The notes: generated by a model from the letters alone, not told the origin. Numbered from the stretch's first letter, positions 49,670-58,631 are shown. The stretch: DNA of 64,000 nt from Aureimonas sp. Leaf427 (GCF_001425485.1 NZ_LMQW01000006.1:27415-91414); one strand, 5' to 3'. Numbers and translations: made by a program.

Positions 49670-49972
49670 ATGAACAATCGAGCCCCCAACCGCATGCTGG
49701 ACGAATTCGCCCGGCTCATGACCGACGCCGCCGGCGCCGCGCAAGGGGTGCGCCGCGAGATGGAGACCGTCTTCCGCTCGCAGGGCGAACGGCTGATCAA
49801 CTCCATGGACCTCGTCCAGCGCGAGGAGTTCGAGGCCGTGCGCGACATGGCCGCGAAAGCCCGCTTGGAAAACGAAGCGCTGAAGAAGCGGCTGGCCGAT
49901 CTGGAAGCGAAGTTCGGCGCTTCGTCCGCCACGCACGGTGCCGCCGGATCGTCGCCCGAGACCTCGTTCTAG
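49670..49972 (+). CDS. ubiK: UbiK-like ubiquinone biosynthesis accessory factor (BMFP domain)
   Basis: 100 residues. Helical N-terminus (MLDEFARLMTDAAGAAQGVR) and a C-terminal coiled coil (VRDMAAKARLENEALKKRLADLE) match the YqiC/UbiK family, which assists ubiquinone synthesis in proteobacteria. The ATG follows CTCCCGGAG and a weak site. It is divergent from lgt and ends with a terminator. Confidence 0.9.
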   Translation: MNNRAPNRMLDEFARLMTDAAGAAQGVRREMETVFRSQGERLINSMDLVQREEFEAVRDMAAKARLENEALKKRLADLEAKFGASSATHGAAGSSPETSF

Positions 49973-49994
49973 ACTTATCCACATGCTGTACACA

Positions 49995-50024
49995 GGGCGC
50001 GGACATCCTCCGCGCCCTTTTTCA
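49995..50024 (+). terminator. Terminator of the ubiK-like gene
   Basis: GGGCGCGGA-catcc-TCCGCGCCC followed by TTTTTC, 23 nt after the ubiK stop. Confidence 0.88.
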
Positions 50025-50291
50025 TGCCGTCAAAAGGCCTTTGCGCAGAGTCGCTTAAGGTCGGGCCGTTCGGGTTTCGCGCGCGGCGGTCCAGTCGCCA
50101 ATTCCCTTATATTTCGTAAACCCCCTTAAGCCGAAGAATCCCGCCCTATAGACTGATTCATAAGGGTGATTCGTTTTCCATAGCCTCTGGTGGCTCCCTG
50201 CCTCCGGTCTGGTTCGGGCGACGATCCGTCGGCCCGGCGCCTCCCCAGGCGTCCGGCCGATCGTGCGGGATGGGGACCTTAAGGCTTGGCA
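50025..50291 (+). other. Leader region of the ybjN-like gene
   Basis: Together with the terminator before it, this is a 319 nt gap. It contains the least GC-rich DNA of the area around 50100-50180, probably the promoter of the ybjN-proC operon. CCTATAGAC at 50145-50153 could be a -10, but no matching -35 is evident. No gene is seen. Confidence 0.35.
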
Positions 50292-50792
50292 ATGACTTTC
50301 GGCGATATGGAGCTGGAGCGGCAGTTCAACCCGGTCGACGTGATCGAGCTCGTGGCGTCCAGCCATGACTGGTCCTTCGAGCGCTCCTGCGAGGACGAGA
50401 TCGCCGTCTCGGTCGCCGGCCTATGGGCGGACTACTCCGTCTCCTTCTCCTGGCTGGAATCCTGCGAGGCGCTGCATCTGGGCTGCGCCTTCGATCTCAA
50501 GGTGCCGGCGGCCCGGCAGGTCGAGGTCCTGCGACTTCTCGCCAAGATCAACGAGCAGCTTCTCGTCGGCCATTTCGATCTCTGGCCGAAGGAGAGCGCC
50601 ATCATGTTCCGCCACGCGCTTCTTCTCTCCGGCGGTGCGGACCCGACCAGCCAGCAGGCCGAGCGCATGCTGGGCATCGCGCTCGAAAACTGCGAGCGCT
50701 TCTATCAGGCCTTCCAGTTCGTCGTCTGGGCGAACAAGGATGCCGACGAGGCGCTGGCCTGCATGCTCTTCGAAACGGTCGGTCAGGCGTGA
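50292..50792 (+). CDS. YbjN domain protein
   Basis: 166 residues. YbjN family: FNPVDVIELVASSHDWSFERSCEDEI then the central sheet AVSVAGLWADYSVSFSWLES and LAKINEQLLVGHFDLW. In other bacteria such proteins are linked to motility and stress, with the structural fold of type III chaperones. The start ATG is preceded by TAAGG at 7 nt. The stop overlaps the proC start (GTGA). Confidence 0.9.
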   Translation: MTFGDMELERQFNPVDVIELVASSHDWSFERSCEDEIAVSVAGLWADYSVSFSWLESCEALHLGCAFDLKVPAARQVEVLRLLAKINEQLLVGHFDLWPKESAIMFRHALLLSGGADPTSQQAERMLGIALENCERFYQAFQFVVWANKDADEALACMLFETVGQA

Positions 50793-51610
50793 GCGCCTCC
50801 CACGGGATCGGCCGCATTCTGCTTCTGGGCGGCGGCAACATGGGCGGCGCCATGCTGCGCGGCTGGATCGACGCGGGGCTCGCGGGCGAGCCCGTCCATG
50901 TCGTCGATCCGAGGCCTGCGCCCGCTCTCGAAGGGCTGATCGCCTCCGGCGCCATCCGCCATTCCACCGCCGTGCCGGAAGGTCACTTCGACGTCGCCGT
51001 CGTCGCCGTGAAGCCGCAGATGCTGGAGGAGGCCCTGCCGCCGCTTCGGTCCGCGCTCCATGAGGGCACGATCGTCATCTCCGTCGTGGCCGGCAAGACG
51101 ATCGCCTCGCACGAGCGCCTGCTCGGCCCCCGGCCGACCATCCGCGCCATGCCGAACACGCCGGCCCTGATCGGTCGCGGCATCACCGGCTGCTTCGCCA
51201 ACGAGGCGGCCGACGGCGTCGCCCGCGGCAAGGCGGAGGCGCTTCTGTCGGCGAGCGGCGCGGTGGTCTGGGTGGAGAGCGAGGCCGATATCGACGCCGT
51301 CACCGCCGTTTCCGGCAGCGGCCCCGCCTATGTCTTCCATCTTGCCGAGGCGCTCGCCGCCGCCGGCGAGAGCCTCGGTCTTTCGCCGTCCCTCGCCATG
51401 ACGCTCGCCCGCCACACGGTCGCGGGCGCCGGCGAGCTGATGATCCGCTCGGACGACGCCCCGGACCAGCTCCGTCGCAACGTCACCTCGCCGAACGGCA
51501 CGACGCAGGCCGCGCTCGAGGTGCTGATGGCCGATGACGGTCTCGCCCCGCTGATGCGGCGCGCCGTGGCCGCCGCGCGCGACCGCGCCCGCGAACTTTC
51601 GAAGGACTGA
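50789..51610 (+). CDS. proC: Pyrroline-5-carboxylate reductase
   Basis: 273 residues. Rossmann motif [16 protein letters not shown] at the N-terminus; [14 protein letters not shown] near 120, [15 protein letters not shown] near 172 and [15 protein letters not shown] near 232 are the ProC signatures. It performs the last step of proline synthesis, using NAD(P)H. Start is GTG at 50789, overlapping the ybjN stop. Five nt later follows a tRNA-binding protein gene. Confidence 0.96.
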   Translation: MSASHGIGRILLLGGGNMGGAMLRGWIDAGLAGEPVHVVDPRPAPALEGLIASGAIRHSTAVPEGHFDVAVVAVKPQMLEEALPPLRSALHEGTIVISVVAGKTIASHERLLGPRPTIRAMPNTPALIGRGITGCFANEAADGVARGKAEALLSASGAVVWVESEADIDAVTAVSGSGPAYVFHLAEALAAAGESLGLSPSLAMTLARHTVAGAGELMIRSDDAPDQLRRNVTSPNGTTQAALEVLMADDGLAPLMRRAVAAARDRARELSKD

Positions 51611-51614
51611 TCGC

Positions 51615-51971
51615 TTGGCCACCGAAGAGCGAGCGCCCGAGATCGCCTATGGCGACTTCGCCAAGGTCGATATCCGCGTCGGCACGATCGTCGAAGCCTC
51701 GCCCTTTTCGGAGGCGCGCAAGCCCGCCTTTCGCCTCCTTATCGATTTCGGCCCCGAGATCGGCGTCAGGAAGTCCTCCGCCCAGATCACCGTGCACTAC
51801 GCGCCGGAGACGCTGGTCGGCCGGCAGGTGGTCGCCGTCGTCAACTTCCCGCCCCGCCAGATCGGCCCGATGCGCTCGGAAGTCCTGACCCTCGGCGTTC
51901 CCGACGAGACCGGCGAGGTCGTGCTCCTGGCACCCGGCCACGCGGTGCCGAACGGTGGGCGGATGTTCTGA
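51615..51971 (+). CDS. tRNA-binding protein (CsaA/YgjH-like)
   Basis: 118 residues forming a single EMAP/OB fold: [27 protein letters not shown] with the KVDIRVG motif, [12 protein letters not shown], and [12 protein letters not shown]. CsaA proteins bind tRNA and have chaperone activity. Start is TTG at 51615, with AAGGA 8 nt upstream; there is no nearby ATG. Confidence 0.93.
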   Translation: MATEERAPEIAYGDFAKVDIRVGTIVEASPFSEARKPAFRLLIDFGPEIGVRKSSAQITVHYAPETLVGRQVVAVVNFPPRQIGPMRSEVLTLGVPDETGEVVLLAPGHAVPNGGRMF

Positions 51972-51989
51972 AATCTGCCGGGTCGGTCT

Positions 51990-52376
51990 TCACATGACGT
52001 CGACCAGCTCGCTGTAGAGCGCCAAGATCTTGTCGGCCGTGATGAGGCGTGCCGGTTCTTCCAGGGCTTGCCCGATCAGGAGGCGGTCGAAGGGATCGCC
52101 ATGGTGCTTCGGCAAGCCTGCCGCCGCGATCGCGGCATTCGACGAAATCATGCACTCCACGAAGCCGATGGCTTTCGCCTCCGCCAGGATGAGGCCCGGG
52201 TTCCACGAAAATTCCGGTTTGAGCAGAGCGGCCTTGATGCCGATCTCCCAAATACTCACGGTGCTGAACAGCACGTTCGTCGTTCGGCTGGCGATGAGCG
52301 ATCGGACCGGCTGGGACAGCTTATGAGGCTCTGCAAGAACCCAGATCAGGATGTGCGTGTCGAGGAGAACCCTCAC
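51990..52376 (-). CDS. PIN domain ribonuclease toxin (VapC-like)
   Basis: 128 residues. Acidic PIN site: D6 in LLDTHIL, E44 in STVSIWEIGIKAA, and the DPFDR aspartates, with the typical HHGDPFDRLLIGQA motif. VapC toxins cleave RNA, often tRNA. The start is GTG at 52376, overlapping the antitoxin stop (GTGA), as in coupled toxin-antitoxin pairs. Confidence 0.93.
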   Translation of the reverse strand: MRVLLDTHILIWVLAEPHKLSQPVRSLIASRTTNVLFSTVSIWEIGIKAALLKPEFSWNPGLILAEAKAIGFVECMISSNAAIAAAGLPKHHGDPFDRLLIGQALEEPARLITADKILALYSELVDVM

Positions 52377-52615
52377 GGCACATCGTCGAAATGAGCCAGG
52401 AACTCGTCCGGCAGGGGGTCGTCGAAGTTGGGCGGTAGGGCGATCTGCCCCGCGAGCCCTCCGAGCCGCCGCTCCGTTTCCACGGCGTGCTCCAGCGGCA
52501 CCAGACGCGCCACGGGCTGCCCCGCCTTCGCGATGATGATCTCCTCTCCCGCCGAGACGTCCTCGATCAGTCGCGACAGATGCGTCTTGGCGGCATGGAT
52601 GTTGACGGTGCGCAT
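52373..52615 (-). CDS. Phd/YefM-type antitoxin
   Basis: 80 residues. N-terminal DNA-binding domain with the pattern VNIHAAKTHLSRLIEDVSAGEEIIIAKAGQPVARLVPL of Phd/YefM antitoxins, and an acidic Pro/Asp/Phe-rich tail (FDDPLPDEFLAHFDD) that should wrap around the toxin. GGAGG precedes its start. A perfect palindrome, ACTAA-CC-TTAGT, lies 16 nt upstream and may be its own operator. Confidence 0.92.
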   Translation of the reverse strand: MRTVNIHAAKTHLSRLIEDVSAGEEIIIAKAGQPVARLVPLEHAVETERRLGGLAGQIALPPNFDDPLPDEFLAHFDDVP

Positions 52616-52630
52616 GGATCGCCTCCTGAA

Positions 52631-52642
52631 CTAACCTTAGTC
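52631..52642. promoter_or_regulatory. Candidate autoregulatory operator of the toxin-antitoxin pair
   Basis: ACTAA-CC-TTAGT, perfectly symmetrical, in the 5' leader of the antitoxin gene. Antitoxins of this family repress their own promoters at short palindromes. Confidence 0.4.
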
Positions 52643-52674
52643 TATCACGGCACCGGGGCCTGCGCCATGAAGCG

Positions 52675-54171
52675 TCAGGCCGGAATGCGGATCATCGCCC
52701 GCAAGCCGCCGAGCTTGGAGTCCGACAGGAGAATGTCCCCGCCGTGGCTGCGCGCGATGTCGCGGGCGATGGCGAGGCCGAGGCCCGTGCCGCCCGCGTC
52801 GATGTTGCGGGCGGTGTCGAGGCGCACGAAGGGCTTGAAAACCTCCTCGCGTTGATCGGCCGGGACGCCCGGCCCGTCGTCCTCCACCGTGATCGTCAGC
52901 CAGCGCCCCTCGTGGCGGCCGATGATGCTGACGCGGCTGCCGTGGCGAAAGGCGTTGGCCGCGAGATTGCCGATCAGTCGGGTGAAACTGTCCGGCCGCA
53001 CCATGATGCGGGGATCGCCGAGAACATCGGTATCGACCTTGCGTCCTTTCAGCGCGCCCTCCGTGGAGAGCTTCTCGAAGACGCGCTCGAGATCGAGCTC
53101 GGCGACGTCCTCGCCGGCCTCGCCGCGCGCGAAGGAGAGATAGCCTTCCAGCATGCGCTGCATCTCGTCGATGTCGGCATTCAGCTCGCGCTGGTCCTCG
53201 CCGTCTCCGAGCAGGGCGAGCTGCAGGCGAAAGCGCGTCAGCACGGTGCGAAGGTCGTGGCTGACGCCGTTCAGCATCTGCGTGCGCTGCTCGATCTGCC
53301 GCTCGATCCGGTCGCGCATCTGAATGAAGGCGAGCGAGGCCTTGCGCACCTCCGAGGCGCCGCGGGGCCGGAACTCCGGCGGCATGGGCTGGCCGCGCCC
53401 GAACCCTTCCGCCGCTTCGGCCAGAGACTGGATCGGGCGGATCTGGTTGCGCAGAAAGAGGACGGCGATGAGGATTAGCACCAGCGAGGTGCCGACCATC
53501 CAGGCGAGAAAGATATGTGAGTTCGAGGCGTAGGCGGAGTTGCGCCGGGCGAAGACGCGCAGGAGATGCGTTTCCAACTGGATGCGGATCTCCACGAGCC
53601 CGGAATCGCCGACCGTGTCGATCCAGAAGGGGCGGGCGATCTGCTGGGTGATCTCCTCGGAGAGAATGCCGTCGAGAATGTTGAAGAAGGGCTTGGGCGT
53701 CGGCGCGGGGAGGGGCTCGGGCGGCAGGACCGCGATGTTGAGGTCCATCTTCTCGCGGGCGATCCGCGTGACCACGGCGAAGTCCGGGTCCTGCGGATAG
53801 GTCTCGATCACGTCGATCAGCCCGGCGATGTCGCGCACCACGGCCGTCGAGAGGCGCTGCGTCACGAGCTGCCAGTGCCGCTCCATGAAGACGAAGGCGA
53901 CGACTGATTGCAGCAGCACCATCGGCGCGATGATGATGATGAGCGAGCGCGCATAGAGGCCCTTCGGCACGTAGCGCGAGAAGAAGCGGGGCACATGGCG
54001 CAGCGGCCCGCGCCAGATGTCGAGCTTGGGCAGCCTGGGCAGCTTGGGCGCCTTCCGCGGGCGCGGCAGCCGCACGGATGTCGGCGCGAGGCGCTCCAGC
54101 CTCTGCCGCCAGACGCGCAGGGTCGCGCCGTCCCGCTCGATCCGCGTGCGCAGCCGCTCGATCGGCGTCAT
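52675..54171 (-). CDS. Sensor histidine kinase, EnvZ-type
   Basis: 498 residues. A 50-residue basic N-terminus precedes TM1 (LYARSLIIIIAPMVLLQSVV); a periplasmic domain with an unusual PPEPLPAPTPKPF proline run follows, then TM2 (IFLAWMVGTSLVLILIAVLFL), a HAMP domain and the kinase. The phospho-acceptor is H305 in GVSHDLRTVLTR; normally a Pro follows RT, here it is Val. N box GNLAANAFRHG and G boxes DDGPGVP and GTGLGLAIAR are intact. It pairs with the OmpR-type regulator directly upstream. Confidence 0.94.
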   Translation of the reverse strand: MTPIERLRTRIERDGATLRVWRQRLERLAPTSVRLPRPRKAPKLPRLPKLDIWRGPLRHVPRFFSRYVPKGLYARSLIIIIAPMVLLQSVVAFVFMERHWQLVTQRLSTAVVRDIAGLIDVIETYPQDPDFAVVTRIAREKMDLNIAVLPPEPLPAPTPKPFFNILDGILSEEITQQIARPFWIDTVGDSGLVEIRIQLETHLLRVFARRNSAYASNSHIFLAWMVGTSLVLILIAVLFLRNQIRPIQSLAEAAEGFGRGQPMPPEFRPRGASEVRKASLAFIQMRDRIERQIEQRTQMLNGVSHDLRTVLTRFRLQLALLGDGEDQRELNADIDEMQRMLEGYLSFARGEAGEDVAELDLERVFEKLSTEGALKGRKVDTDVLGDPRIMVRPDSFTRLIGNLAANAFRHGSRVSIIGRHEGRWLTITVEDDGPGVPADQREEVFKPFVRLDTARNIDAGGTGLGLAIARDIARSHGGDILLSDSKLGGLRAMIRIPA

Positions 54172-54181
54172 CGCCCCACCT

Positions 54182-54910
54182 TCAATCGACGTTCAGCCGG
54201 TAGCCGATGCCGCGCACCGTCTGGAGCCAGAGCGGATTGGCGGGGTCGCTCTCGATCTTGCGACGCAGGCGGTTGATCTGCACGTCCACGGTGCGCTCGC
54301 CCACCTCCGTCTCCTCGCCGAGAAGGGCCTGGCGCTGGATCGTCTCGCCCGCCTTTTCCGCGAACTGGATCATGATTTCCTGCTCGCGCTCGGTCAGCCG
54401 GATCAGCTCCGGCCCGCGCTTCAGCTCGCGCTTGGAGAGCGAGAAGGTGAACGGGCCGAACCGCACCGTCTCGACCTTCGCCACGGGCGGCGGGGCGCCG
54501 CGCTTCAGGATGTTGTTGATCCGCAGGAGAAGCTCGCGCGGGTCGAAGGGCTTGGTCAGGTAGTCGTCGGCGCCGGCCTCCAGCCCCTCGATCCGCTCCT
54601 CGATCTCCGAGCGCGCCGTCAGCATCAGGATCGGCGTCTCGCGAAGGCCGGAGATCGAGCGCACGAGATCAATGCCGCTTTCGCCCGGCATCATGACGTC
54701 GACGACGAGGAGATCGAAGTCGAGCCCGACGAGGATCTTGCGCGCCTCCGCCGCGTCCGCCGCCATCGAGACGCGAAAGCCGCGCTCGGAGAGAAAGCGC
54801 GACAGGAGGCTGCGAATGCGCCGGTCGTCGTCGACGATGAGGAGATGCGGCGCGTCGTCGTCGATGAATGGCTTCGGCGGCGCGTCCGCCTGCGGCTCCG
54901 TCGTGCTCAT
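54182..54910 (-). CDS. OmpR-family response regulator
   Basis: 242 residues. Receiver with acidic pocket VDDD, phospho-acceptor D71 in LLVVDVMMPG, conserved K in LTKPFDP. The C-terminal winged helix carries RLTEREQEIMIQF and the recognition helix ERTVDVQINRLRRKIE. The start overlaps the marR stop (ATGA), and the kinase gene follows 10 nt later. Confidence 0.95.
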   Translation of the reverse strand: MSTTEPQADAPPKPFIDDDAPHLLIVDDDRRIRSLLSRFLSERGFRVSMAADAAEARKILVGLDFDLLVVDVMMPGESGIDLVRSISGLRETPILMLTARSEIEERIEGLEAGADDYLTKPFDPRELLLRINNILKRGAPPPVAKVETVRFGPFTFSLSKRELKRGPELIRLTEREQEIMIQFAEKAGETIQRQALLGEETEVGERTVDVQINRLRRKIESDPANPLWLQTVRGIGYRLNVD

Positions 54911-55482
54911 GAGCGATGCTCTCCCTGCGGCCCGGTCTCGGCGCGCGGGCCGATGCCGTTCCGGTCGAACCAGATCTTCGTGCTGTCGCGGTCGCCGGCC
55001 ATGTCGAGAAGGAAGCTCGCGACCGGATCGGCCCTGGCCTCGCGGGCGCTGGTCAGCGCCGCCTCGATCCGGTGCGCCTGGGCCCGCGAGAGCTCCAGCG
55101 TCAGCTCGCGCCCGGCGGTGGTGGGAAAGAGGCGCCGCTGCCGCCGGTCCTCCGATCCCGGAAGCTGCTCCACGAAGCCGCCGTCCACCAGCTGGCGCAG
55201 AACGCGGCCGAGAGACTGCTTGGTGATCTGCAGAAGATCGAGGAGATCGGCGATCGTCATGCCCGGCGCCCGGTTCACGAAGTGGAGAACGCGGTGATGG
55301 GCCCGGCCGAACCCGTAGCGCTCGAGCACGATGTCGGCATCGGCGGTGAACTCGCGATAAGCGAAGAAGAAGAGCTCGATGATCCTGAAGTCGAGCTCCC
55401 CCACCGTCTCCAGCGCTTCGGTCACGATCGCGCGGCTCGGCCGGGCCTCGGTCATGCTCTCGGTCAAAAACTCATCCATCAA
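54907..55482 (-). CDS. MarR family transcriptional regulator
   Basis: 191 residues, longer than typical MarR owing to an acidic N-terminus. The winged helix contains IADLLDLLQITKQSLGRVLRQLVDGGFVEQ and the wing SEDRRQRRLFPTTAG. First gene of a marR-ompR-kinase operon and divergent from ilvE; it may control either side. This arrangement is common in Rhizobiales. Confidence 0.93.
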   Translation of the reverse strand: MMDEFLTESMTEARPSRAIVTEALETVGELDFRIIELFFFAYREFTADADIVLERYGFGRAHHRVLHFVNRAPGMTIADLLDLLQITKQSLGRVLRQLVDGGFVEQLPGSEDRRQRRLFPTTAGRELTLELSRAQAHRIEAALTSAREARADPVASFLLDMAGDRDSTKIWFDRNGIGPRAETGPQGEHRS

Positions 55483-55497
55483 GATAGGTCAGCACTA

Positions 55498-55526
55498 TTG
55501 ACGTAATTTTCGCCCATTGTTACATT
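55498..55526 (+). promoter_or_regulatory. Candidate promoter toward ilvE
   Basis: TTGACG, 17 bp spacer, TACATT, starting 16 nt after the marR start codon. The -35 region also contains GTCA-N7-TGAC (55489-55503), possibly a MarR site. A leader of about 225 nt to ilvE would result. Confidence 0.5.
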
Positions 55527-55758
55527 CCTCGCGCCTCGTTGGAACCGTCAAGGGCCTGGCGTAGAGTTCGCCGGGATGTGCGGTTCGCGCCGCCGTTGCC
55601 GCGAGCTGGCGGTTGTCAGCCGCCTTTGCCGGGTTAGAATCCTGGAAGACGGCGAGAGGAGCGGGCGAGCGCGGCAGGCGGGTCTTCAGGACGAGATGCC
55701 GCCGCGCGTCGCCGTATTGCAAAGAGGGAGCGCGCCCGCAGCGGCGCGAGAGGACATC

Positions 55759-56646
55759 ATGTCGGTTCCATTCGATCAGCTCGACGGCCAGATATGGTTC
55801 AACGGCGAGTTCGTGCCCTGGCGCGAGGCGAAGATCCATGTGCTGACGCATGGTCTGCACTATGGCAGCTCGGTCTTCGAGGGCGAGCGGGCCTATGGCG
55901 GCGAGATCTTCAAGCTTCGCCAGCACACCGAGCGCCTGATCGAATCCGGCCGCCTGCTCGGCTTCAAGATTCCCTACACGGCGGACGAGATCGACGACGC
56001 CTGCAACGAGCTCCTGCGCCGCCAGGGCTTCACCGACGCCTATGTCCGGCCGATCGCCTGGCGCGGCTCGGAGATGATGGGCGTCGCGGCGCAGAAGAAC
56101 CGCATCAACGTGGCGATCGCCATCTGGCAGTGGCCGAGCTACTTTGATCCCGAGCAGCGCATGAAGGGCATCCGGCTCGACATCGCCGAATATCGCCGCC
56201 CCGATCCGATGACCGCACCGTCCAAGTCGAAGGCGAGCGGCCTCTACATGATCTGCACGATCTCCAAGCACGCGGCCGAGGCCAAGGGCTATGCCGACGC
56301 GCTGATGCTGGACTGGCGGGGCCATGTCGCGGAAGCGACCGGCGCCAACGTCTTCTTCGTCAAAGACGGCGTCATCCACACGCCGACGCCGGACTGCTTC
56401 CTCGACGGCATCACGCGCCGCACGGTCATCGATCTGGCCAAGCGTCGCGGCTACGAGGTGCAGGTGCGCACGATCCTGCCGGAGGAGCTGGAAGGCTTCA
56501 CCGAGTGCTTCCTCTGCGGCACGGCCGCCGAGGTGACGCCGGTCTCCGAAGTCGGTCCCTACCGCTTCACGCCCGGCGAGATCACCCGTCGGCTCGTCGA
56601 CGACTACGGCGTCGAAGTGACGCCCAAGCGCGCGGCCGCCGAATGA
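55759..56646 (+). CDS. ilvE: Branched-chain amino-acid aminotransferase
   Basis: 295 residues, fold type IV PLP enzyme. LTHGLHYGSSVFEGERAYGG near residue 30, PLP lysine K158 in SKSKASGLYM, EATGANVFFVKDG and CFLDGITRRTVIDLAKRRG near 210. It exchanges amino groups between glutamate and branched-chain 2-oxoacids, the last step of Leu, Ile and Val synthesis. The start fits the family N-terminus MSVPFDQLDGQIWFNG. The stop overlaps the following gene (ATGA). Confidence 0.96.
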   Translation: MSVPFDQLDGQIWFNGEFVPWREAKIHVLTHGLHYGSSVFEGERAYGGEIFKLRQHTERLIESGRLLGFKIPYTADEIDDACNELLRRQGFTDAYVRPIAWRGSEMMGVAAQKNRINVAIAIWQWPSYFDPEQRMKGIRLDIAEYRRPDPMTAPSKSKASGLYMICTISKHAAEAKGYADALMLDWRGHVAEATGANVFFVKDGVIHTPTPDCFLDGITRRTVIDLAKRRGYEVQVRTILPEELEGFTECFLCGTAAEVTPVSEVGPYRFTPGEITRRLVDDYGVEVTPKRAAAE

Positions 56647-57329
56647 CCATCGACCGTCCCGCGTCGGCTGAAGCCGGCGCGGAAGGGCCGCGTCTCGCCG
56701 TGCAGATCGTCCCGGTCACGGGGTTTCAGCAGAATTGCTGCCTTCTCTTCGATGCCGACGAGAAGGTCGGCGTCGTCGTCGATCCCGGCGGCGACGTTCC
56801 GAAGATCCTGGCCGCGATCGAAAAGCTCGGGATCGAGATCCGCGAGATCTGGCTGACGCACGGCCATCTCGACCATGCCGGCGGCGCGATGGAGCTCAAG
56901 GCCAAGCTCGGCGGCATCGAGATCGTCGGGCCGCACGAGGCGGACGCGCCGCTTCTCGCCAATATCGAGAACCAGGCGAAGATGTTCGGCGTGCCCGATC
57001 TCCTGAAGAACGCCACGCCCGATCGCTGGCTCGCCGATGGCGAGACGGTCGGCTTCGGCGGCCACGTCTTCGAGGTGCTGCATTGTCCCGGCCACGCGCC
57101 CGGTCATGTCGTCTTCTTCCATCGCGACGCGCGGTTCCTGCATGCGGGCGACGTTCTCTTCGCCGGCTCGATCGGGCGAACGGATCTGCCCGGCGGCGAC
57201 CACGCCGCCCTCATTCGTTCGATCAAAGAGAAGGTCCTGCCGCTCGGCGGCGACGTGACCTTCCTGTGCGGCCATGGACCCGGCGGCACGCTCGGGCGCG
57301 AGCGGCTGACCAATCCCTATCTGGTCTGA
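56643..57329 (+). CDS. MBL-fold metallo-hydrolase (glyoxalase II-like, YcbL type)
   Basis: 228 residues. THGHLDHAGG with H73, H75, D77 and H78 gives the binuclear metal site; CPGHAPGHVVFF and GDVLFAGSIGRTDLPGGD continue the glyoxalase-II-like layout, without the C-terminal helical domain of true GloB. Likely a thioesterase. Coupled to ilvE by an ATGA overlap. Confidence 0.92.
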   Translation: MTIDRPASAEAGAEGPRLAVQIVPVTGFQQNCCLLFDADEKVGVVVDPGGDVPKILAAIEKLGIEIREIWLTHGHLDHAGGAMELKAKLGGIEIVGPHEADAPLLANIENQAKMFGVPDLLKNATPDRWLADGETVGFGGHVFEVLHCPGHAPGHVVFFHRDARFLHAGDVLFAGSIGRTDLPGGDHAALIRSIKEKVLPLGGDVTFLCGHGPGGTLGRERLTNPYLV

Positions 57330-57379
57330 TCTGCGTCGAAACGGGACGGCAGGCCGGAGCCTGCCGTCCCGCGAGTTCT

Positions 57380-58318
57380 CTACTCCGCCGTGCAGAAGGC
57401 GACGCGGCCGTTCGATGTGACGTAGGTTCCCAGATCCGGATCGAAGCTGCGATGGGTGCGCTGGCAGTAGCGCAGCCAGTCGGTCGACCAGGGCTGAAGG
57501 CCGAGGTCGGCGCCGTTCCGCGCGGAGGAACGCGGCGTCCGGTCGGCCTTAGCCATGCGGTAGCCCGGTGCGATGCGGATGATCTTCGAGCCGGCCGAAG
57601 TCGTCGTGACGTCGATGCCGCTCGGGCCGATCGGCCGGCGATCCAGACGCTCGGTCTCGACATTCAGGATCTTCGGGCCGTTCGGGCGATTGAGGGCCGT
57701 CGTGCCCTGGTAGATGCTGCGGGGGTCGACGTCCCCATAGGCGACCACGCTGCCGCCGCCCCAATAGCCGTCGTCGAAGGTCGTCAGCCTCCGGCTCCCC
57801 CGAACCTCGCGATCCCGATAGACACGCCGGCTGTCGTAGCGCGGGTCGCGCTCGAACCGGTCGATCCGGCCGGAATCGCGAAGGCGGATAAAGGAATTGT
57901 CGGACGCGGAGCGGCGCCTGTCCTCGAATCGCTCGCGCCGTGACTCCCAGCGGTCCCGCACATGGCCTCGATAGTCCCGGCCGTCAGCGGACCTGTCGAA
58001 GACGACGACGCCGTCGCCATAGAATCGCTCGCGGTTGCCCGTGCGATAGCGCGATCCGCCGAGATCGGGCACGTCGTATCGACGGCCTCCCTCATAATGC
58101 TGGAAGGAACTTCTGCCGCCACCGACGACGGCGACGCCGCGACCCTCGCCGAAGCCGAAGGACAGGCCGCGATCGACCCGGCCGCCGCTTCCGACGAAGA
58201 CCGCACCGCTGCCGAAGCCGCTCTCCGATCCTTCGCCGGCACCGGCCAGCGTCGGCATGGCGAGGAATGCGCCGCAAAGGGCGAGCGTCCGAGCGAAGCG
58301 ATGAACCGTTCGAAGCAT
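57380..58318 (-). CDS. Secreted BA14K-like protein
   Basis: 312 residues. Signal peptide (FARTLALCGAFLAMPTLAGA), a Gly/Ser-rich segment, and an Arg/Asp/Tyr-rich low-complexity middle (RDRWESRRERFEDRRR). The C-terminus WLRYCQRTHRSFDPDLGTYV followed by a last Cys has the CxxxxxSFDPxxGTY pattern of BA14K family proteins of Rhizobiales, which are immunoreactive and lectin-like in Brucella. The start at 58318 fits the signal peptide. Confidence 0.82.
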   Translation of the reverse strand: MLRTVHRFARTLALCGAFLAMPTLAGAGEGSESGFGSGAVFVGSGGRVDRGLSFGFGEGRGVAVVGGGRSSFQHYEGGRRYDVPDLGGSRYRTGNRERFYGDGVVVFDRSADGRDYRGHVRDRWESRRERFEDRRRSASDNSFIRLRDSGRIDRFERDPRYDSRRVYRDREVRGSRRLTTFDDGYWGGGSVVAYGDVDPRSIYQGTTALNRPNGPKILNVETERLDRRPIGPSGIDVTTTSAGSKIIRIAPGYRMAKADRTPRSSARNGADLGLQPWSTDWLRYCQRTHRSFDPDLGTYVTSNGRVAFCTAE

Positions 58319-58595
58319 GACGAACTCCGTTTCCAAGGGCCCGGGGGCCATTGGCTTCGGCGTTGCATGCGGCGTGCCAGATCATTCGTGCCGAAATGAA
58401 ACGGGGAGGGGCTTGGGCCGGGTCGGAGATCGCCCTGGAAAGGCGAAGGCTCGACGATGGGGCGTCCGTTCTCGCCGGCTGAAGCGGCGGGCGGGTCGGC
58501 ACGATCGCCGCGCCCCGGCCGGCGGGCCACCGTCGGAGGCCTTCCGCGGCGAAAACGACGGATCGCCTCGAAAGGCGTGCCGAACGCCCTCAGCG

Positions 58596-58631
58596 GGAGC
58601 GCCGCATGCCACCGGGGACATGCGGCGCTCC
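58596..58631. repeat. Long perfect hairpin downstream of the first cold-shock gene
   Basis: 13-bp perfect arms (GGAGCGCCGCATG and its complement) with a 10 nt loop, about 90 nt past the csp stop. No T-run. It may end the csp mRNA or protect its 3' end. The gap 58319-58721 has no other feature that I can support. Confidence 0.5.

Noticed and set aside
49975..49983. Perfect DnaA-box sequence TTATCCACA after ubiK
   Set aside because: A single box without AT-rich repeats, further boxes or dnaA/hemE/parAB neighbours; one such 9-mer is expected by chance in windows of this size.
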